From: RGIG3009 sp045541495
GTDB taxonomy: Bacteria > Bacillota > Clostridia > Oscillospirales > Acutalibacteraceae
Assembly: GCA_045541495.1 (NCBI GenBank)
Contig: JAZQJE010000072.1
Coordinates: 1-37,458, forward strand
Direction of reading: 5' to 3'
DNA: 37,458 nt
Within the stretch, counting starts at the first letter, position 1, and each line of letters begins with the position of its first letter. The position numbers were made by a program, and so were the translations under genes. The notes under the pieces are model-generated. The model was not told the DNA's origin and made no database searches. It saw only the letters and a program-made list of their open reading frames with translations. This document shows, piece by piece, positions 22,717-29,774 of the stretch.

Positions 22717-23447
22717 TCGACAAGTCAGCTTTATACAAAAAACTACTCGTAATACAGAGAAGTATTGATGAGTTTGTTAAGGATAATCAAGTTGGTGAAG
22801 GAAAGCAGTCATATAAGGCAGTGAGCTCCGAACAGGTGATTGATAAGGTACGTCCGCTTCTGAACGAATTACAGTTACTTCTCTTGCCAGAGGTCGTATC
22901 TGCAAATGTGATTGTCGGCACCACGTCTTCCGGTACGGCACGATTTTTAACAGAGCTTACAATGCGGATGACATGGGTTGACACCGAAAGCGGTACAACA
23001 CTCACGCAAGGGTGGTATGCGCAAGGAGTTGACCTCGGAGGCGAAAAAGGGGTCGGCAAGGCAAACACATACGCCGAAAAGTATTATTTGATGAAAGCAT
23101 TCCACGTGCCGACGCCGAAGGATGACCCTGATGGTGATAAGAAACTTAAGAGTGGCGAGAAAGCCCAGCGGGGTACACAAGCCGAAAAGGAAACCATCCT
23201 GTATCAGCGGGAAAGTTTAAAGCAGATGTTGGCGGAACTCTACGGCGGAGACGAAGAAAAGACGAAGCAGGCTATTGTGGCTCTCACCAAAAACGACGCT
23301 CGTCAATATGCGGGTGTAGATAATGTGGACGCGATCGCCGATATGCAGATCAAGGTCGTATACGGGAAACTGAAGGGGATCTACCTGAAGCGCACCGGTC
23401 ACGAGTTTGAGTTTAAGCAGGCGGAGGTGAAAAACGATGCTGATTAA
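22701..23447 (+). CDS. erf: ERF-family single-strand annealing protein
   Basis: The 248-aa protein matches ERF recombinases: an early helix with LYKKLLVIQRSIDEF, a central RMTWVDTESGTT and VDLGGEKGVGKANTYAEKYYLMKAF. The last segment is the typical ERF 'A.tYarKYaL...f' core. It anneals complementary strands during phage recombination, with the PD-(D/E)XK nuclease upstream and SSB downstream as partners. AGGAGG sets the start at 22701. Confidence 0.9.
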   Translation: MGESVVDKSALYKKLLVIQRSIDEFVKDNQVGEGKQSYKAVSSEQVIDKVRPLLNELQLLLLPEVVSANVIVGTTSSGTARFLTELTMRMTWVDTESGTTLTQGWYAQGVDLGGEKGVGKANTYAEKYYLMKAFHVPTPKDDPDGDKKLKSGEKAQRGTQAEKETILYQRESLKQMLAELYGGDEEKTKQAIVALTKNDARQYAGVDNVDAIADMQIKVVYGKLKGIYLKRTGHEFEFKQAEVKNDAD

Positions 23448-23859
23448 AGGCGGAAAAAGTGCCCTTGCTTGCGGGTTTGTTCCGCGGGATGCGGAAGTTC
23501 GGCAAACACAGACGGGCAAATTGGTGGTCAATTTCTCGATAAAGCGCGGGGATGTTCTGAACGAGGACGGCACACGGACGGCGCAATGGCTTAATTGTGT
23601 GGCGTGGCAGAAGGTCGGTGACATTGCGCAGTACATTGCCAAAGGCGATATGGTGCTCTGTGCCGGTGAGTTACAGGAACGAACATACGAGACCAGTGAC
23701 GGTGAGAGCCGCACGGTGACGGAACTGAATTGTGAGTTTGTGCAGATCATGCAGCCGCCCGCTGCCGCACCAGTTGCGCCGTCGTTTGCGCCGCCGATGG
23801 ACAAGCCTGCAAGTGCTGATCAGTTTGAGGAAGTGGTCGACGATGATCTCCCGTTCTGA
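23437..23859 (+). CDS. ssb: Single-stranded DNA-binding protein
   Basis: The 140-aa OB-fold protein has NFSIKRGD, WLNCVAWQKVGDIAQYI and ELNCEFVQIM strands. A Pro/Ala-rich linker follows, and the acidic tip DDDLPF is the conserved tail that binds partner proteins. It overlaps the end of the ERF gene. Confidence 0.93.
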   Translation: MLIKGGKSALACGFVPRDAEVRQTQTGKLVVNFSIKRGDVLNEDGTRTAQWLNCVAWQKVGDIAQYIAKGDMVLCAGELQERTYETSDGESRTVTELNCEFVQIMQPPAAAPVAPSFAPPMDKPASADQFEEVVDDDLPF

Positions 23860-24049
23860 TCTTCCGTGCCCGATCTGTGAGCGGGTGGATGACACGGTGG
23901 TAGGACATTGTTTTGTCACCTGTCCCGCGTATCGGGCGTTGGTGCACGTTGAACATTGCGGCGGATGCCGCTACCACCAATCAGCTTGTTCCATCGATTG
24001 GTGTGGGTATAAGACAAGGGAACAAAAATTAAAAGAAAGACGGAGGTAA
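23843..24049 (+). CDS. Small Cys-rich zinc-binding-like protein, 68 aa
   Basis: The ATG lies inside the SSB tail codons. Cys pairs occur as CPICE, a CFVTC segment, CGGC and SACSIDWC, with a His between, suggesting one or two zinc sites. The C-terminus is basic (KTREQKLKERRR). No specific function is known. Confidence 0.65.
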   Translation: MISRSDLPCPICERVDDTVVGHCFVTCPAYRALVHVEHCGGCRYHQSACSIDWCGYKTREQKLKERRR

Positions 24050-24054
24050 CTTTC

Positions 24055-24849
24055 ATGGCGAGACCGCCTAAGATCGGGTTGGATTTCGCCGGTTGGAAAG
24101 TTGATGTTCTGGACAACGACACAAAAATTGGTCGGTTAATTGAGGCACAGGGAATTGCCGCTTTCACCGTTTACTTTTACTTGTGTCAACATGCGTATGC
24201 CACGCATGGTTATTACCTTGATTGGGACTACTCCTATTGTGCAATGACCGCACGGAAGCTGGGCAAGGGAGCCAGTGCCGAATTCGTAAAGAATGTCGTT
24301 GATATGTGCTTTCAATGCAGTCTTTTTGATAAAGGGCTCTTTGAACAGTGCGGAGTATTGACAAGTCGGGGTATCCAAAGGCGATATTTCGCCGCCGTTC
24401 AGGACCGAGTCAGTATACACGAATCAAAGGAGTTTTGGCTTTTAAAACCGGAAGAGTGCCAAGGCTTTGATTTGTGTACGCAAAATTCAAATTTCCCGCC
24501 GAGAAATTCCACTAAAGAAAAGAAAACAAAACAAAAGGATATTATACAGAAGAGTAATACCTCCCGCACACTATTTCAACCACCGACCGTGGAAGAAGTC
24601 AAGGCGTATTGCGAAGAGAGAAAAAATGGTATCGATCCTGAGAGATTCCATGATTATTACACAGCAAATGGTTGGGTGCAGGGAAAAGGGAAGCCTATCA
24701 AGGACTGGAAGGCTTGTGTTCGCACTTGGGAACGCACCGAAAGGAAGAGCGCAGAGCAAACCGGTGAGATCTCCCAAGAAACAAGCGAATACGAGCGGAT
24801 GGTCGAGTCATATGTGCCACGGTATCGGAAGAAAGGCGGTGACGCGTAG
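24055..24849 (+). CDS. DUF4373 / Lin1244-type replication organiser
   Basis: The 264-aa protein starts MARPPKIGLDFAGWKVDVLD with the family hallmarks (pairs of Asp, KIGRLIEAQG, then GYYLDWDYSYCAMTARKLG). These winged-helix proteins replace DnaD-like initiators in many Firmicute phages. The C-terminus is a DnaD/replisome-like tail (FHDYYTANGWVQGKGKPIKDWKA split in two short helices). GGAGG precedes the ATG. Confidence 0.8.
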   Translation: MARPPKIGLDFAGWKVDVLDNDTKIGRLIEAQGIAAFTVYFYLCQHAYATHGYYLDWDYSYCAMTARKLGKGASAEFVKNVVDMCFQCSLFDKGLFEQCGVLTSRGIQRRYFAAVQDRVSIHESKEFWLLKPEECQGFDLCTQNSNFPPRNSTKEKKTKQKDIIQKSNTSRTLFQPPTVEEVKAYCEERKNGIDPERFHDYYTANGWVQGKGKPIKDWKACVRTWERTERKSAEQTGEISQETSEYERMVESYVPRYRKKGGDA

Positions 24850-25419
24850 ATGGATATGCAAAAGGTGAAGAAAATCGAGGCAGACAATAAAAAAAGGATC
24901 TTGAACGTATGTCCCGATGTACCTGATCGAAGCGGCATCTATTTTCTGCTTCGGAAAGAGGATGGATTCAAGTATGCCTATATTGGACAAGCCAAACGCC
25001 TTTTGACAAGGCTCGCGCAACATTTGAAAGGATACCAACACATCGACAATTCTATTAGAAACCACGGATTGTATTCGGCCGACAATCCCGCCGGATGGCG
25101 CGTGTATTTTTTGGAGTTTCCCGAAGTGGAGCTGGACAAGAGGGAACAGCACTATATTAGGAAGTATGCGAACGCCGGATATCAAATGCGGAACAAAACC
25201 ACGGGGAGTCAAGGCGTCGGCAAAAAAGGTATGGACGACAGCCAATCACCGAAAGGGTATCACGACGGGTTGCGACAGGGATACAAGAACGCACAACGAT
25301 TTGTGGCCCGATTGTTTGAGAAACATTTGGATTATCGGCAGAAGAGCGACAGGCCTAACAAAAATCAAGAAAAGGCAGCGGCGAAATTCCGCGAGTTTTT
25401 GGAGGTGGATCCGTTGTGA
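24850..25419 (+). CDS. GIY-YIG domain protein
   Basis: The 189-aa protein has the GIY-YIG fold: SGIYFLLRKEDGFKYAYIGQ (about 28-47) followed by AKRLLTRLAQHL with the catalytic-type Arg. The C-terminal part is basic and Lys-rich and may bind DNA. It directly follows the replication organiser. It could be a repair, homing or packaging-related nuclease. Confidence 0.75.
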   Translation: MDMQKVKKIEADNKKRILNVCPDVPDRSGIYFLLRKEDGFKYAYIGQAKRLLTRLAQHLKGYQHIDNSIRNHGLYSADNPAGWRVYFLEFPEVELDKREQHYIRKYANAGYQMRNKTTGSQGVGKKGMDDSQSPKGYHDGLRQGYKNAQRFVARLFEKHLDYRQKSDRPNKNQEKAAAKFREFLEVDPL

Positions 25420-25613
25420 GCGTATTTTGCGCCGTCAAGAATGATCGTCTTGAACATATTTGTTTTATGGCAGATTCGCTTATGGAATTGGCGGAACTTA
25501 TGCATTTCAAATATTGCAGCGTGAAACACGCACGTGCAACAGGAAGACCGATTTTCGGTTATAAAATCATAAGGGTGGAGATTGATGATGAAACAGAGGA
25601 TAGATGTGCTTAA
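25416..25613 (+). CDS. Small hypothetical phage protein, 65 aa
   Basis: It starts with GTG overlapping the GIY-YIG stop (GTGA). It has an N-terminal strand-like region (VFCAVKNDRLEHICF) and a helix (DSLMELAELMHF), then KHARATGRPIFGYKIIRVEI, which resembles a small HTH-like region found in phage regulators. No firm family. Confidence 0.6.
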   Translation: MSVFCAVKNDRLEHICFMADSLMELAELMHFKYCSVKHARATGRPIFGYKIIRVEIDDETEDRCA

Positions 25614-25761
25614 TCCGGAAGATCGTCAACAAGTGGCGGCGATCCTCGTTAAGAACGGGTATACCGTGCGGCTCGGACGGGAGAAGAACGGGAAATCACG
25701 GACAACGATTTTTGTGGAGTTTTGGAGGGATAGCGACGAGCAAAATACATGTGTTAATTAA
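25585..25761 (+). CDS. Small hypothetical phage protein, 58 aa
   Basis: Two ATGs at 25585 and 25588 lie behind GTGGAG. The product (MMKQRIDVLNPEDRQQVAAI..., then NGYTVRLGREKNGKS) has a helix and a beta hairpin ending in EFWRDSDEQNTCVN. It overlaps genes on both sides, as is usual in this operon. Confidence 0.55.
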   Translation: MMKQRIDVLNPEDRQQVAAILVKNGYTVRLGREKNGKSRTTIFVEFWRDSDEQNTCVN

Positions 25762-26046
25762 GGACCCCGGCAAAAAGCCGAGAAGTGTCAATATTTCCAA
25801 TACGCTCAAAAATTTACAAACAACCGTGGGGGGACGTTGAATCGGTTTTCGATTGCCGAGGATTTTGTCGTACTCTGCAGCGAGGAAGGGCGACTTAAAG
25901 GGTTACCGTGGAACTGTGAGATTTGCGGCGTTAACTTTGTCGGTACGGTTATTTTGTGCGGTGTTGCCGGTGATGAGTTCGTGGATTTACCGTGTTCTTA
26001 TGCCGATTTAAAACGATTAATGCCGAATTTGTGGGAGGAACGATGA
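25751..26046 (+). CDS. DUF3846 protein split by a -1 frameshift
   Basis: The first frame (GTG at 25751) gives MLIKDPGKKPRSVNISNTL, then LQTTVGGR and a stop at 25838-25840. The next frame, -1, continues FSIAEDFVVLCSEEGRLKGL, then GVNFVGTVILCG. Together they follow the DUF3846 pattern: N-terminal PG, a 'tLe.LQ..VGG' segment, then 'v.lc.eEGkLkglp.N'. The change occurs at G GGG GGA (25828-25834), an in-frame slippery heptamer. The gene is either read by programmed -1 slippage, has a 1-base deletion, or reflects an error in a G-run. The family's function is unknown. A start upstream of 25751 in the same frame is not supported. Confidence 0.6.
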
Positions 26047-26162
26047 TGAATATGGAAATATGTTGTGAAACTTGTTTGTATTACGATAGCGGGAAAGAAG
26101 ATCAGCCTTGTTGTTTCTGCGTGGATCATGAGAATTACGAGGAGAGTATTGACAATGCCTGA
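26043..26162 (+). CDS. Cys-rich mini-protein, 39 aa
   Basis: The ATG overlaps the DUF3846 stop; GTGGGAGG lies upstream. The product begins MMNMEICCETCLYYDSG, continues with QPCCFC and ends EESIDNA. Its CxxC and CCFC pairs suggest a zinc knuckle. Its end overlaps the next start. Confidence 0.5.
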   Translation: MMNMEICCETCLYYDSGKEDQPCCFCVDHENYEESIDNA

Positions 26163-26391
26163 ATATATCGAGCGGGAAGCGACACTGCACCGAATGAAAG
26201 TTGAGATTAGACCACCTTTCGCCGTTGTGCGAGATATGCCCGCCGCCGATGTGGTAGAGGTTGTGCGGTGTAAAGATTGCAAACACTTAATGTTCTCCGA
26301 TATGTACGGAGAGTGTGGGCGAGGGTGTTTGGGAATTGTTTCGCCTAATGATTATTGTAGCCGCGGAGTAAGAAAGGGTGAGGGTGAATGA
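26155..26391 (+). CDS. Phage Cys4-type small protein, 78 aa
   Basis: The protein has the common Firmicute-phage layout: MPEYIEREATL..., a DMPAADVVEVVRCKDCKHL centre and a C-terminal Cys pair with NDYCSRGVRKGEG. The four Cys groups form a likely zinc ribbon. GAGGAGAG precedes the ATG. Function unknown. Confidence 0.75.
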   Translation: MPEYIEREATLHRMKVEIRPPFAVVRDMPAADVVEVVRCKDCKHLMFSDMYGECGRGCLGIVSPNDYCSRGVRKGEGE

Positions 26392-26534
26392 ACTTATTGT
26401 GGAATATATGTTGTTCGTTAGGACTTGTCGTGCTTTGCCTTCTTCTGTTGGGTTTAGTGTTGGCTGGTGTCTTTATAATAACCTATCTTGTTACGATGTT
26501 TCGGGACACGTTCAAAAGGAGTGACACTGAATGA
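26388..26534 (+). CDS. Single-pass membrane peptide, 48 aa
   Basis: It starts within the previous stop (ATGA) and ends within the next start. About 30 hydrophobic residues (LGLVVLCLLLLGLVLAGVF in the middle) precede a charged tail (MFRDTFKRSDTE). Such small membrane proteins are frequent in phage early operons. Confidence 0.55.
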   Translation: MNLLWNICCSLGLVVLCLLLLGLVLAGVFIITYLVTMFRDTFKRSDTE

Positions 26535-27037
26535 AATCCGTATTGATAAGCATACAACCGAAATGGTGCGAACTGATAGCAAGCGGGAAAAAGACGGTTG
26601 AAGTGCGAAAGACAAGACCGAAACTGGAAACACCGTTTAAGTGCTATATCTATTGTACGAAAGACGAACCGTTGTACCGAAGCGGTGAAAAGTTTTGCTG
26701 TAAAAACGGCGAGTTTGGCAATGGAAAAGTCATAGGCGAGTTTGTGTGTGCGAATATAGCAAAAGGCACTTCACAAATGGGGTCTTGCCTGTCAATGCAA
26801 GAAATAAGCGAATATGCAAACGGCAAAGAGGTTTACGGCTGGCACATATCCGACCTTGTAATCTATGACAAGCCGAAAAAGTTGGGAGAGTTTAGAAAAC
26901 TGTGTGAAAATGACCTCTATTGTGAAAGTTGCGCTATGTATAGTAACAATACGGGAAAATGCGGTAACGGAGCGTTGCAGATCAAACGCCCGCCGCAATC
27001 GTGGTGTTATTGTGAAAGCGGGGGTGATGACGAATGA
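26531..27037 (+). CDS. ASCH domain protein
   Basis: The 168-aa protein begins SVLISIQPKWCELIASGKKT, a typical ASCH start, followed by VEVRKTRPK and later KVIGEFVC strands. ASCH domains share the PUA-like fold and bind RNA or act as nucleases or amidohydrolases. A Cys-rich C-terminus (CESCAMY, CGNGALQ, CYCES) suggests an added zinc site. It overlaps neighbours at both ends. Confidence 0.82.
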   Translation: MKSVLISIQPKWCELIASGKKTVEVRKTRPKLETPFKCYIYCTKDEPLYRSGEKFCCKNGEFGNGKVIGEFVCANIAKGTSQMGSCLSMQEISEYANGKEVYGWHISDLVIYDKPKKLGEFRKLCENDLYCESCAMYSNNTGKCGNGALQIKRPPQSWCYCESGGDDE

Positions 27038-27351
27038 CCGATAACGAGATTATAAAGGCGTTGGAAACTTGTTGCGGCGACAATGGGTGTTTTGGGTGTC
27101 CTTATACAAAAGACTATAGTTGTCGCTTGTTAAGAAATCCTATCAAAGATGCTCTTGACCTAATCAACCGCCAAAAGGCAGAGATTGAGAGGTTGAACTA
27201 CGAAAACCTACAAACGATTGCAAGTATAAAGCACTTAAAAGCCGAAGCAATCAAAGAGTTTGCGGAGAGGTTGAAAAAAGAAACAAAAGGGCTGATTGGA
27301 GCAAACTTCATCGACAACCTTGTAAAAGAAATGGTGGGTGATGGAGAGTGA
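27034..27351 (+). CDS. Hypothetical phage protein with Cys cluster and coiled coil
   Basis: The 105-aa protein has an N-terminal Cys cluster (ETCCGDNGCFGCPY, YSC) and then a coiled-coil (DALDLINRQKAEIERLNYEN). It ends in an amphipathic helix (AIKEFAERLKKETK). This combination is frequent in Firmicute phages, with no known function. Confidence 0.7.
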   Translation: MTDNEIIKALETCCGDNGCFGCPYTKDYSCRLLRNPIKDALDLINRQKAEIERLNYENLQTIASIKHLKAEAIKEFAERLKKETKGLIGANFIDNLVKEMVGDGE

Positions 27352-27638
27352 AAGACGTTGTTACAGATGGTTTGAAGCATGATGGCGGCAAATCAAGACT
27401 TGATCTTGTTCCGCCCGAAATCATAGAAGCCGTAGGGGCGGTAATGACACACGGAGCGCAAAAATATGGTGAGAACAGTTATCGAAATGTAGAACCTAAA
27501 CGATACAAAGCAGCGCTTATGAGGCACATTTGCAAATATCTGAAAGATCCATACGGCATTGACGAAGATAGCGGGTTGCCCCATTTGTGGCATGTTGCGT
27601 GCAACGTCGCCTTTTTACTTGAATTGGACAAGGAGTGA
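27348..27638 (+). CDS. dATP/dGTP diphosphohydrolase-like protein (DUF5664)
   Basis: The 96-aa protein has KHDGGKSRLDLVPPEIIEAV, then HGAQKYGENSYRNV and a LMRHICKYLKDPYGIDEDSG segment with HLWHVACNVAFLLEL. This matches the short nucleotide-pyrophosphohydrolase-type domain found in phages, which may alter the dNTP pool. The start is GTG at 27348 inside the previous stop. Confidence 0.82.
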   Translation: MKDVVTDGLKHDGGKSRLDLVPPEIIEAVGAVMTHGAQKYGENSYRNVEPKRYKAALMRHICKYLKDPYGIDEDSGLPHLWHVACNVAFLLELDKE

Positions 27639-27649
27639 CAATAATTCTG

Positions 27650-27853
27650 ATGATTGAAATGAGCAGACGTTTCCCGGGCGTAACGCGAGAGGCGGAAGAG
27701 GGAATCCGCCGCATGAGTGAAGCGTATCAGATCGGGTATGCGGACGGGAAACGGGAGGCAGAGGAAAAGGTAAAAGAGGTTTTAGCAGAAAACATTAGGT
27801 TGCGACGAACAATGATCAAAGCGGGGATCTTGTTACAGTCGATGGGGGATTGA
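27650..27853 (+). CDS. Small helical phage protein, 67 aa
   Basis: It contains EEGIRRMSEAYQIGYADGKR followed by a coiled-coil (EKVKEVLAENIRLRRT). AAGGAG lies 15 bases before the ATG at 27650; a GTG at 27635 overlapping the previous stop is an alternative start. No family with known function. Confidence 0.6.
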   Translation: MIEMSRRFPGVTREAEEGIRRMSEAYQIGYADGKREAEEKVKEVLAENIRLRRTMIKAGILLQSMGD

Positions 27854-27856
27854 AAA

Positions 27857-28282
27857 ATGGGCGTTTGTATACTGAAAAAATGCGAGTATGCTCCTGAAAG
27901 TCAATGCTGCATGGTGTGCCCCAAGGGATTGGATAAAGTGAACGAGCGGGCAGAAGTGCGTAAGAAGATCGAGGCGTGTGTGGCCATGCTCAAGCGGGTG
28001 CGTAACAAGACACGGCGATTACGAGAAGACGGGTTGCCGGTTGGTGTTTGTTTTACCAACGGTGTGTACGTTGCCCATGTTTGCTATGAGGGAAATCAAA
28101 TCTATCTTGGCGGGTATGCTAACCTTGAAGACGCCGAGGATGTGCGCGAGAAAGCAGAGGAAGCAAAGCGAAACGGATACTTCCCGCGGTGGTTGAGAAA
28201 ATTTAGGGCGGCAAAGAAGAACGCTCAAAAGGGTAAAAGAACGGCAAAGAACGGGGTGTTGTCGAATGATCAAGGGACATAA
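27857..28282 (+). CDS. AP2-like DNA-binding domain protein
   Basis: The 141-aa protein has an N-terminal Cys group (ILKKCEYAPESQCCMVCPKG) and then an AP2/ERF-like strand set: PVGVCFTNGVYVAHVCYEG, LGGYANLEDAEDVREKAEEA. The 'LG.f...e.A...r..Ae' pattern is typical of AP2 domains in phages and homing nucleases. No HNH motif is attached. The tail is strongly basic, as for a DNA-binding protein. Confidence 0.65.
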   Translation: MGVCILKKCEYAPESQCCMVCPKGLDKVNERAEVRKKIEACVAMLKRVRNKTRRLREDGLPVGVCFTNGVYVAHVCYEGNQIYLGGYANLEDAEDVREKAEEAKRNGYFPRWLRKFRAAKKNAQKGKRTAKNGVLSNDQGT

Positions 28283-28718
28283 CGGGCGGGCGTTTTACTT
28301 AAAAGAGGTTATGCGATTATTGCCAACGGTGAATGAGGCGTCACGCGCCTTGTATCAGACCGAGTGCGATCTGCGCGACGATGGACTGGAAGACAAGGCG
28401 GAAGAGTTTCGGCAGGTGAAGATCCAGTTGTATGATCTTGCCTGCGATTGTCGGATCCGAAACGGCGAATTAATTGAAAGAACGGTGCTCAATAGCAAAG
28501 AGCGGAAGCTCCTCCGGCAACGGTATGTGCGATCCACACCATGGCGGAGGTTGTTCAATTCGTTCGGGTACAGCCCCGATCATTGTTACCGGATCCACCG
28601 CGACGCAATTGCCAAGGTCGCCAGGACTCATACCGACACCGATTTCAAAGCGTTATGCGAGCGAGAGCGGGCAAGGTTGGAAGAGTTATTGGAGCAAGTG
28701 GGGGAGAAGATAACATAA
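28266..28718 (+). CDS. Phage late transcription regulator (ArpU/RinA-like)
   Basis: The 150-aa protein ends the early operon. It has N-terminal helices and a sigma-70 region 4-like HTH (SKERKLLRQRYVRSTPWRRL, then GYSPDHCYRIHRDAI). Proteins with this layout at the early-late junction activate packaging and structural genes. It overlaps the AP2-like gene by 17 bases and is followed by a terminator. Confidence 0.75.
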   Translation: MIKGHNGRAFYLKEVMRLLPTVNEASRALYQTECDLRDDGLEDKAEEFRQVKIQLYDLACDCRIRNGELIERTVLNSKERKLLRQRYVRSTPWRRLFNSFGYSPDHCYRIHRDAIAKVARTHTDTDFKALCERERARLEELLEQVGEKIT

Positions 28719-28721
28719 AAA

Positions 28722-28757
28722 GAGCCCGCCCGGAGTGATCCGAGCGGGTTTGTGTTG
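28722..28757. terminator. Bidirectional terminator at the end of the early operon
   Basis: GCCCGCCCGG and CCGAGCGGG pair around AGTGAT with one mismatch, followed by TTTGTGTT. Leftward genes converge on it. Confidence 0.65.
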
Positions 28758-28760
28758 GCT

Positions 28761-28994
28761 TTAAATTTTTCTGTAAGTTTCATCCGTGTGCGTTCCGTCA
28801 AGAGCAACTCCTATTGCGATGCTTTCAAGTAGCCCTTGTTCGATGGCATCTCCCATAATTATTTTCAAGGCGTTCGCTTTCGCTTTCGGGATTTGTGCGT
28901 AATTCAATGTAAACTCAAAGCCTGTTGGATATGATTTGATTTTGTTAAAGCAGATTGTGTATTCCTCGTGGTTTCTCAATTCTTGGATTGTCAT
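28761..28994 (-). CDS. Hypothetical protein, 77 aa, leftward island
   Basis: AAGGAG 8 bases before the ATG at 28994 sets the start. A longer frame begins at 29123 inside an ATGA overlap with the upstream gene, but its extra part is a basic, low-quality stretch. The protein alternates strands and helices (YTICFNKIKSYPTGFEFTLN; LKIIMGDAIEQGLLES). Function unknown. It lies in a leftward island set inside the rightward phage operons. Confidence 0.65.
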   Translation of the reverse strand: MTIQELRNHEEYTICFNKIKSYPTGFEFTLNYAQIPKAKANALKIIMGDAIEQGLLESIAIGVALDGTHTDETYRKI

Positions 28995-29119
28995 TTCTTT
29001 TTCTCCTTGAACTTTTTGCCTTTTGGTGGTACAATGCAAAGGCAAGACACGACCTCTGCGTTGTGTGTTGTGTGGCAACGGTTTCGCTTTTCTTTCCACG
29101 GAGCAGCGGACCGTTGTTT

Positions 29120-29299
29120 TCATTTGTTTCTTGCTATGTCCTCGCGAATGAGGCGTTTGATATATCCCGCTTTGTTTGGTTCTTTCTCTAAGCGTTCAGC
29201 AATATCTGCTTCGGTTTTAGTCATTACCTTGATTACATAACGCTTAGAGTTAAGGCGGTCAAACTTTTCTTGCGGTCGTTCATTCTTTTCTATTGACAA
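29120..29299 (-). CDS. RHH-like small regulator
   Basis: The C-terminal part (VIKVMTKTEADIAERLEKEP, then NKAGYIKRLIREDIARNK) resembles short RHH-type proteins with a beta strand and two helices, close to antitoxin or MobC-like repressors. The start is uncertain: TTG at 29299 or GTG at 29302 lie next to AGAAAGAAGG, and an upstream TTG at 29329 has no ribosome site. It overlaps the next frame by ATGA. It may be the repressor of the operator at 29585-29602. Confidence 0.6.
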   Translation of the reverse strand: MSIEKNERPQEKFDRLNSKRYVIKVMTKTEADIAERLEKEPNKAGYIKRLIREDIARNK

Positions 29300-29418
29300 C
29301 ACCTTCTTTCTGTAATATAATAAACACAAGAGGGCGGCTCACTTTGGTCGGTGCTGGACGTTCTCCCGTTCAAGTTTAGAGCTTGTAGAAAACGCCGTCG
29401 CCGCTTATGTGGTGGCGG

Positions 29419-29502
29419 TTATTTCTTTTTGGTGCAGTTTAGAACACCAAAAACAACCGAGGATAAAAGGGATAACAAAGTAAGTATCTCTAATATGCTC
29501 AT
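29419..29502 (-). CDS. 27-aa hydrophobic peptide, type I toxin/holin-like
   Basis: The peptide starts MSILEILTLLSLLSSVVFG, then VLNCTKKK. One membrane helix is preceded by a polar start and followed by a Lys tail, as in the TxpA/BsrG 'holin-like toxin' peptides of Firmicutes. AAAGGAG lies upstream but is closed in a hairpin (29506-29524), a usual safeguard in type I toxin mRNAs. A hairpin with CCGCCACC/GGCGACGG and CGTTTTC follows the stop. No antisense RNA promoter was clearly found. Confidence 0.55.
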   Translation of the reverse strand: MSILEILTLLSLLSSVVFGVLNCTKKK

Positions 29503-29505
29503 TGT

Positions 29506-29524
29506 GTTCTCCTTTCTGGAGAAC
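29506..29524 (-). promoter_or_regulatory. Hairpin masking the toxin-like peptide's ribosome site
   Basis: On the minus strand GTTCTCC and GGAGAAC form a perfect 7-bp stem around AGAAA. The GGAG of the ribosome site is inside the stem. Confidence 0.65.
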
Positions 29525-29577
29525 CGCCCGCCGCCCTCTTGGCTGGTGTCGCTTGGATTTCCCCTCGCGACAATGCT

Positions 29578-29606
29578 ATAATATCATACGGTGTACCGTA
29601 TGTCAA
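29578..29606 (-). promoter_or_regulatory. Consensus promoter with palindromic operator in the spacer
   Basis: On the minus strand TTGACA (29606-29601), an exact 17-bp spacer and TATTAT (29583-29578) read towards the toxin-like peptide. The palindrome CATACGG-TGTA-CCGTATG (29585-29602) fills the spacer and touches the -35 box. A similar half-site (CTACCGTATAC) lies at 29725-29735, before the terminase gene. Confidence 0.75.
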
Positions 29607-29641
29607 CCCCTTTTTTTCAAAATTTCTCAATTTTTTTCAAG

Positions 29642-29664
29642 CCGTCCCGAAAGGGGCGGTTTTT
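29642..29664 (+). terminator. Rightward terminator upstream of the leftward promoter
   Basis: CCGTCCC-GAAA-GGGGCGG with a GNRA loop is followed by T5. It points right, so a rightward transcript, perhaps antisense to the leftward island, probably ends here. Confidence 0.6.
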
Positions 29665-29774
29665 GCTTTATATAAATATAAAAAAATAACAGTTCCATAA
29701 CACTTTACAAATTCGCAGAATGTGCTACCGTATACTTGTATGAGTGAAAATTATTCACAAAGGAGAGCGCACGA

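Noticed and set aside
25604..25750. N-terminal extension of the DUF3846 frame
   Set aside because: It lies in the wrong frame within the upstream small gene, and the family begins at the GTG at 25751.
28995..29123. N-terminal extension of the 77-aa leftward protein
   Set aside because: The ATGA overlap is attractive, but the extra 43 residues are basic and low quality, and the internal ATG has an ideal ribosome site.
29351..29581. 76-aa rightward open frame opposite the toxin-like peptide
   Set aside because: There is no ribosome site. The Arg run and Pro-rich end come from the complement of a structured leader.
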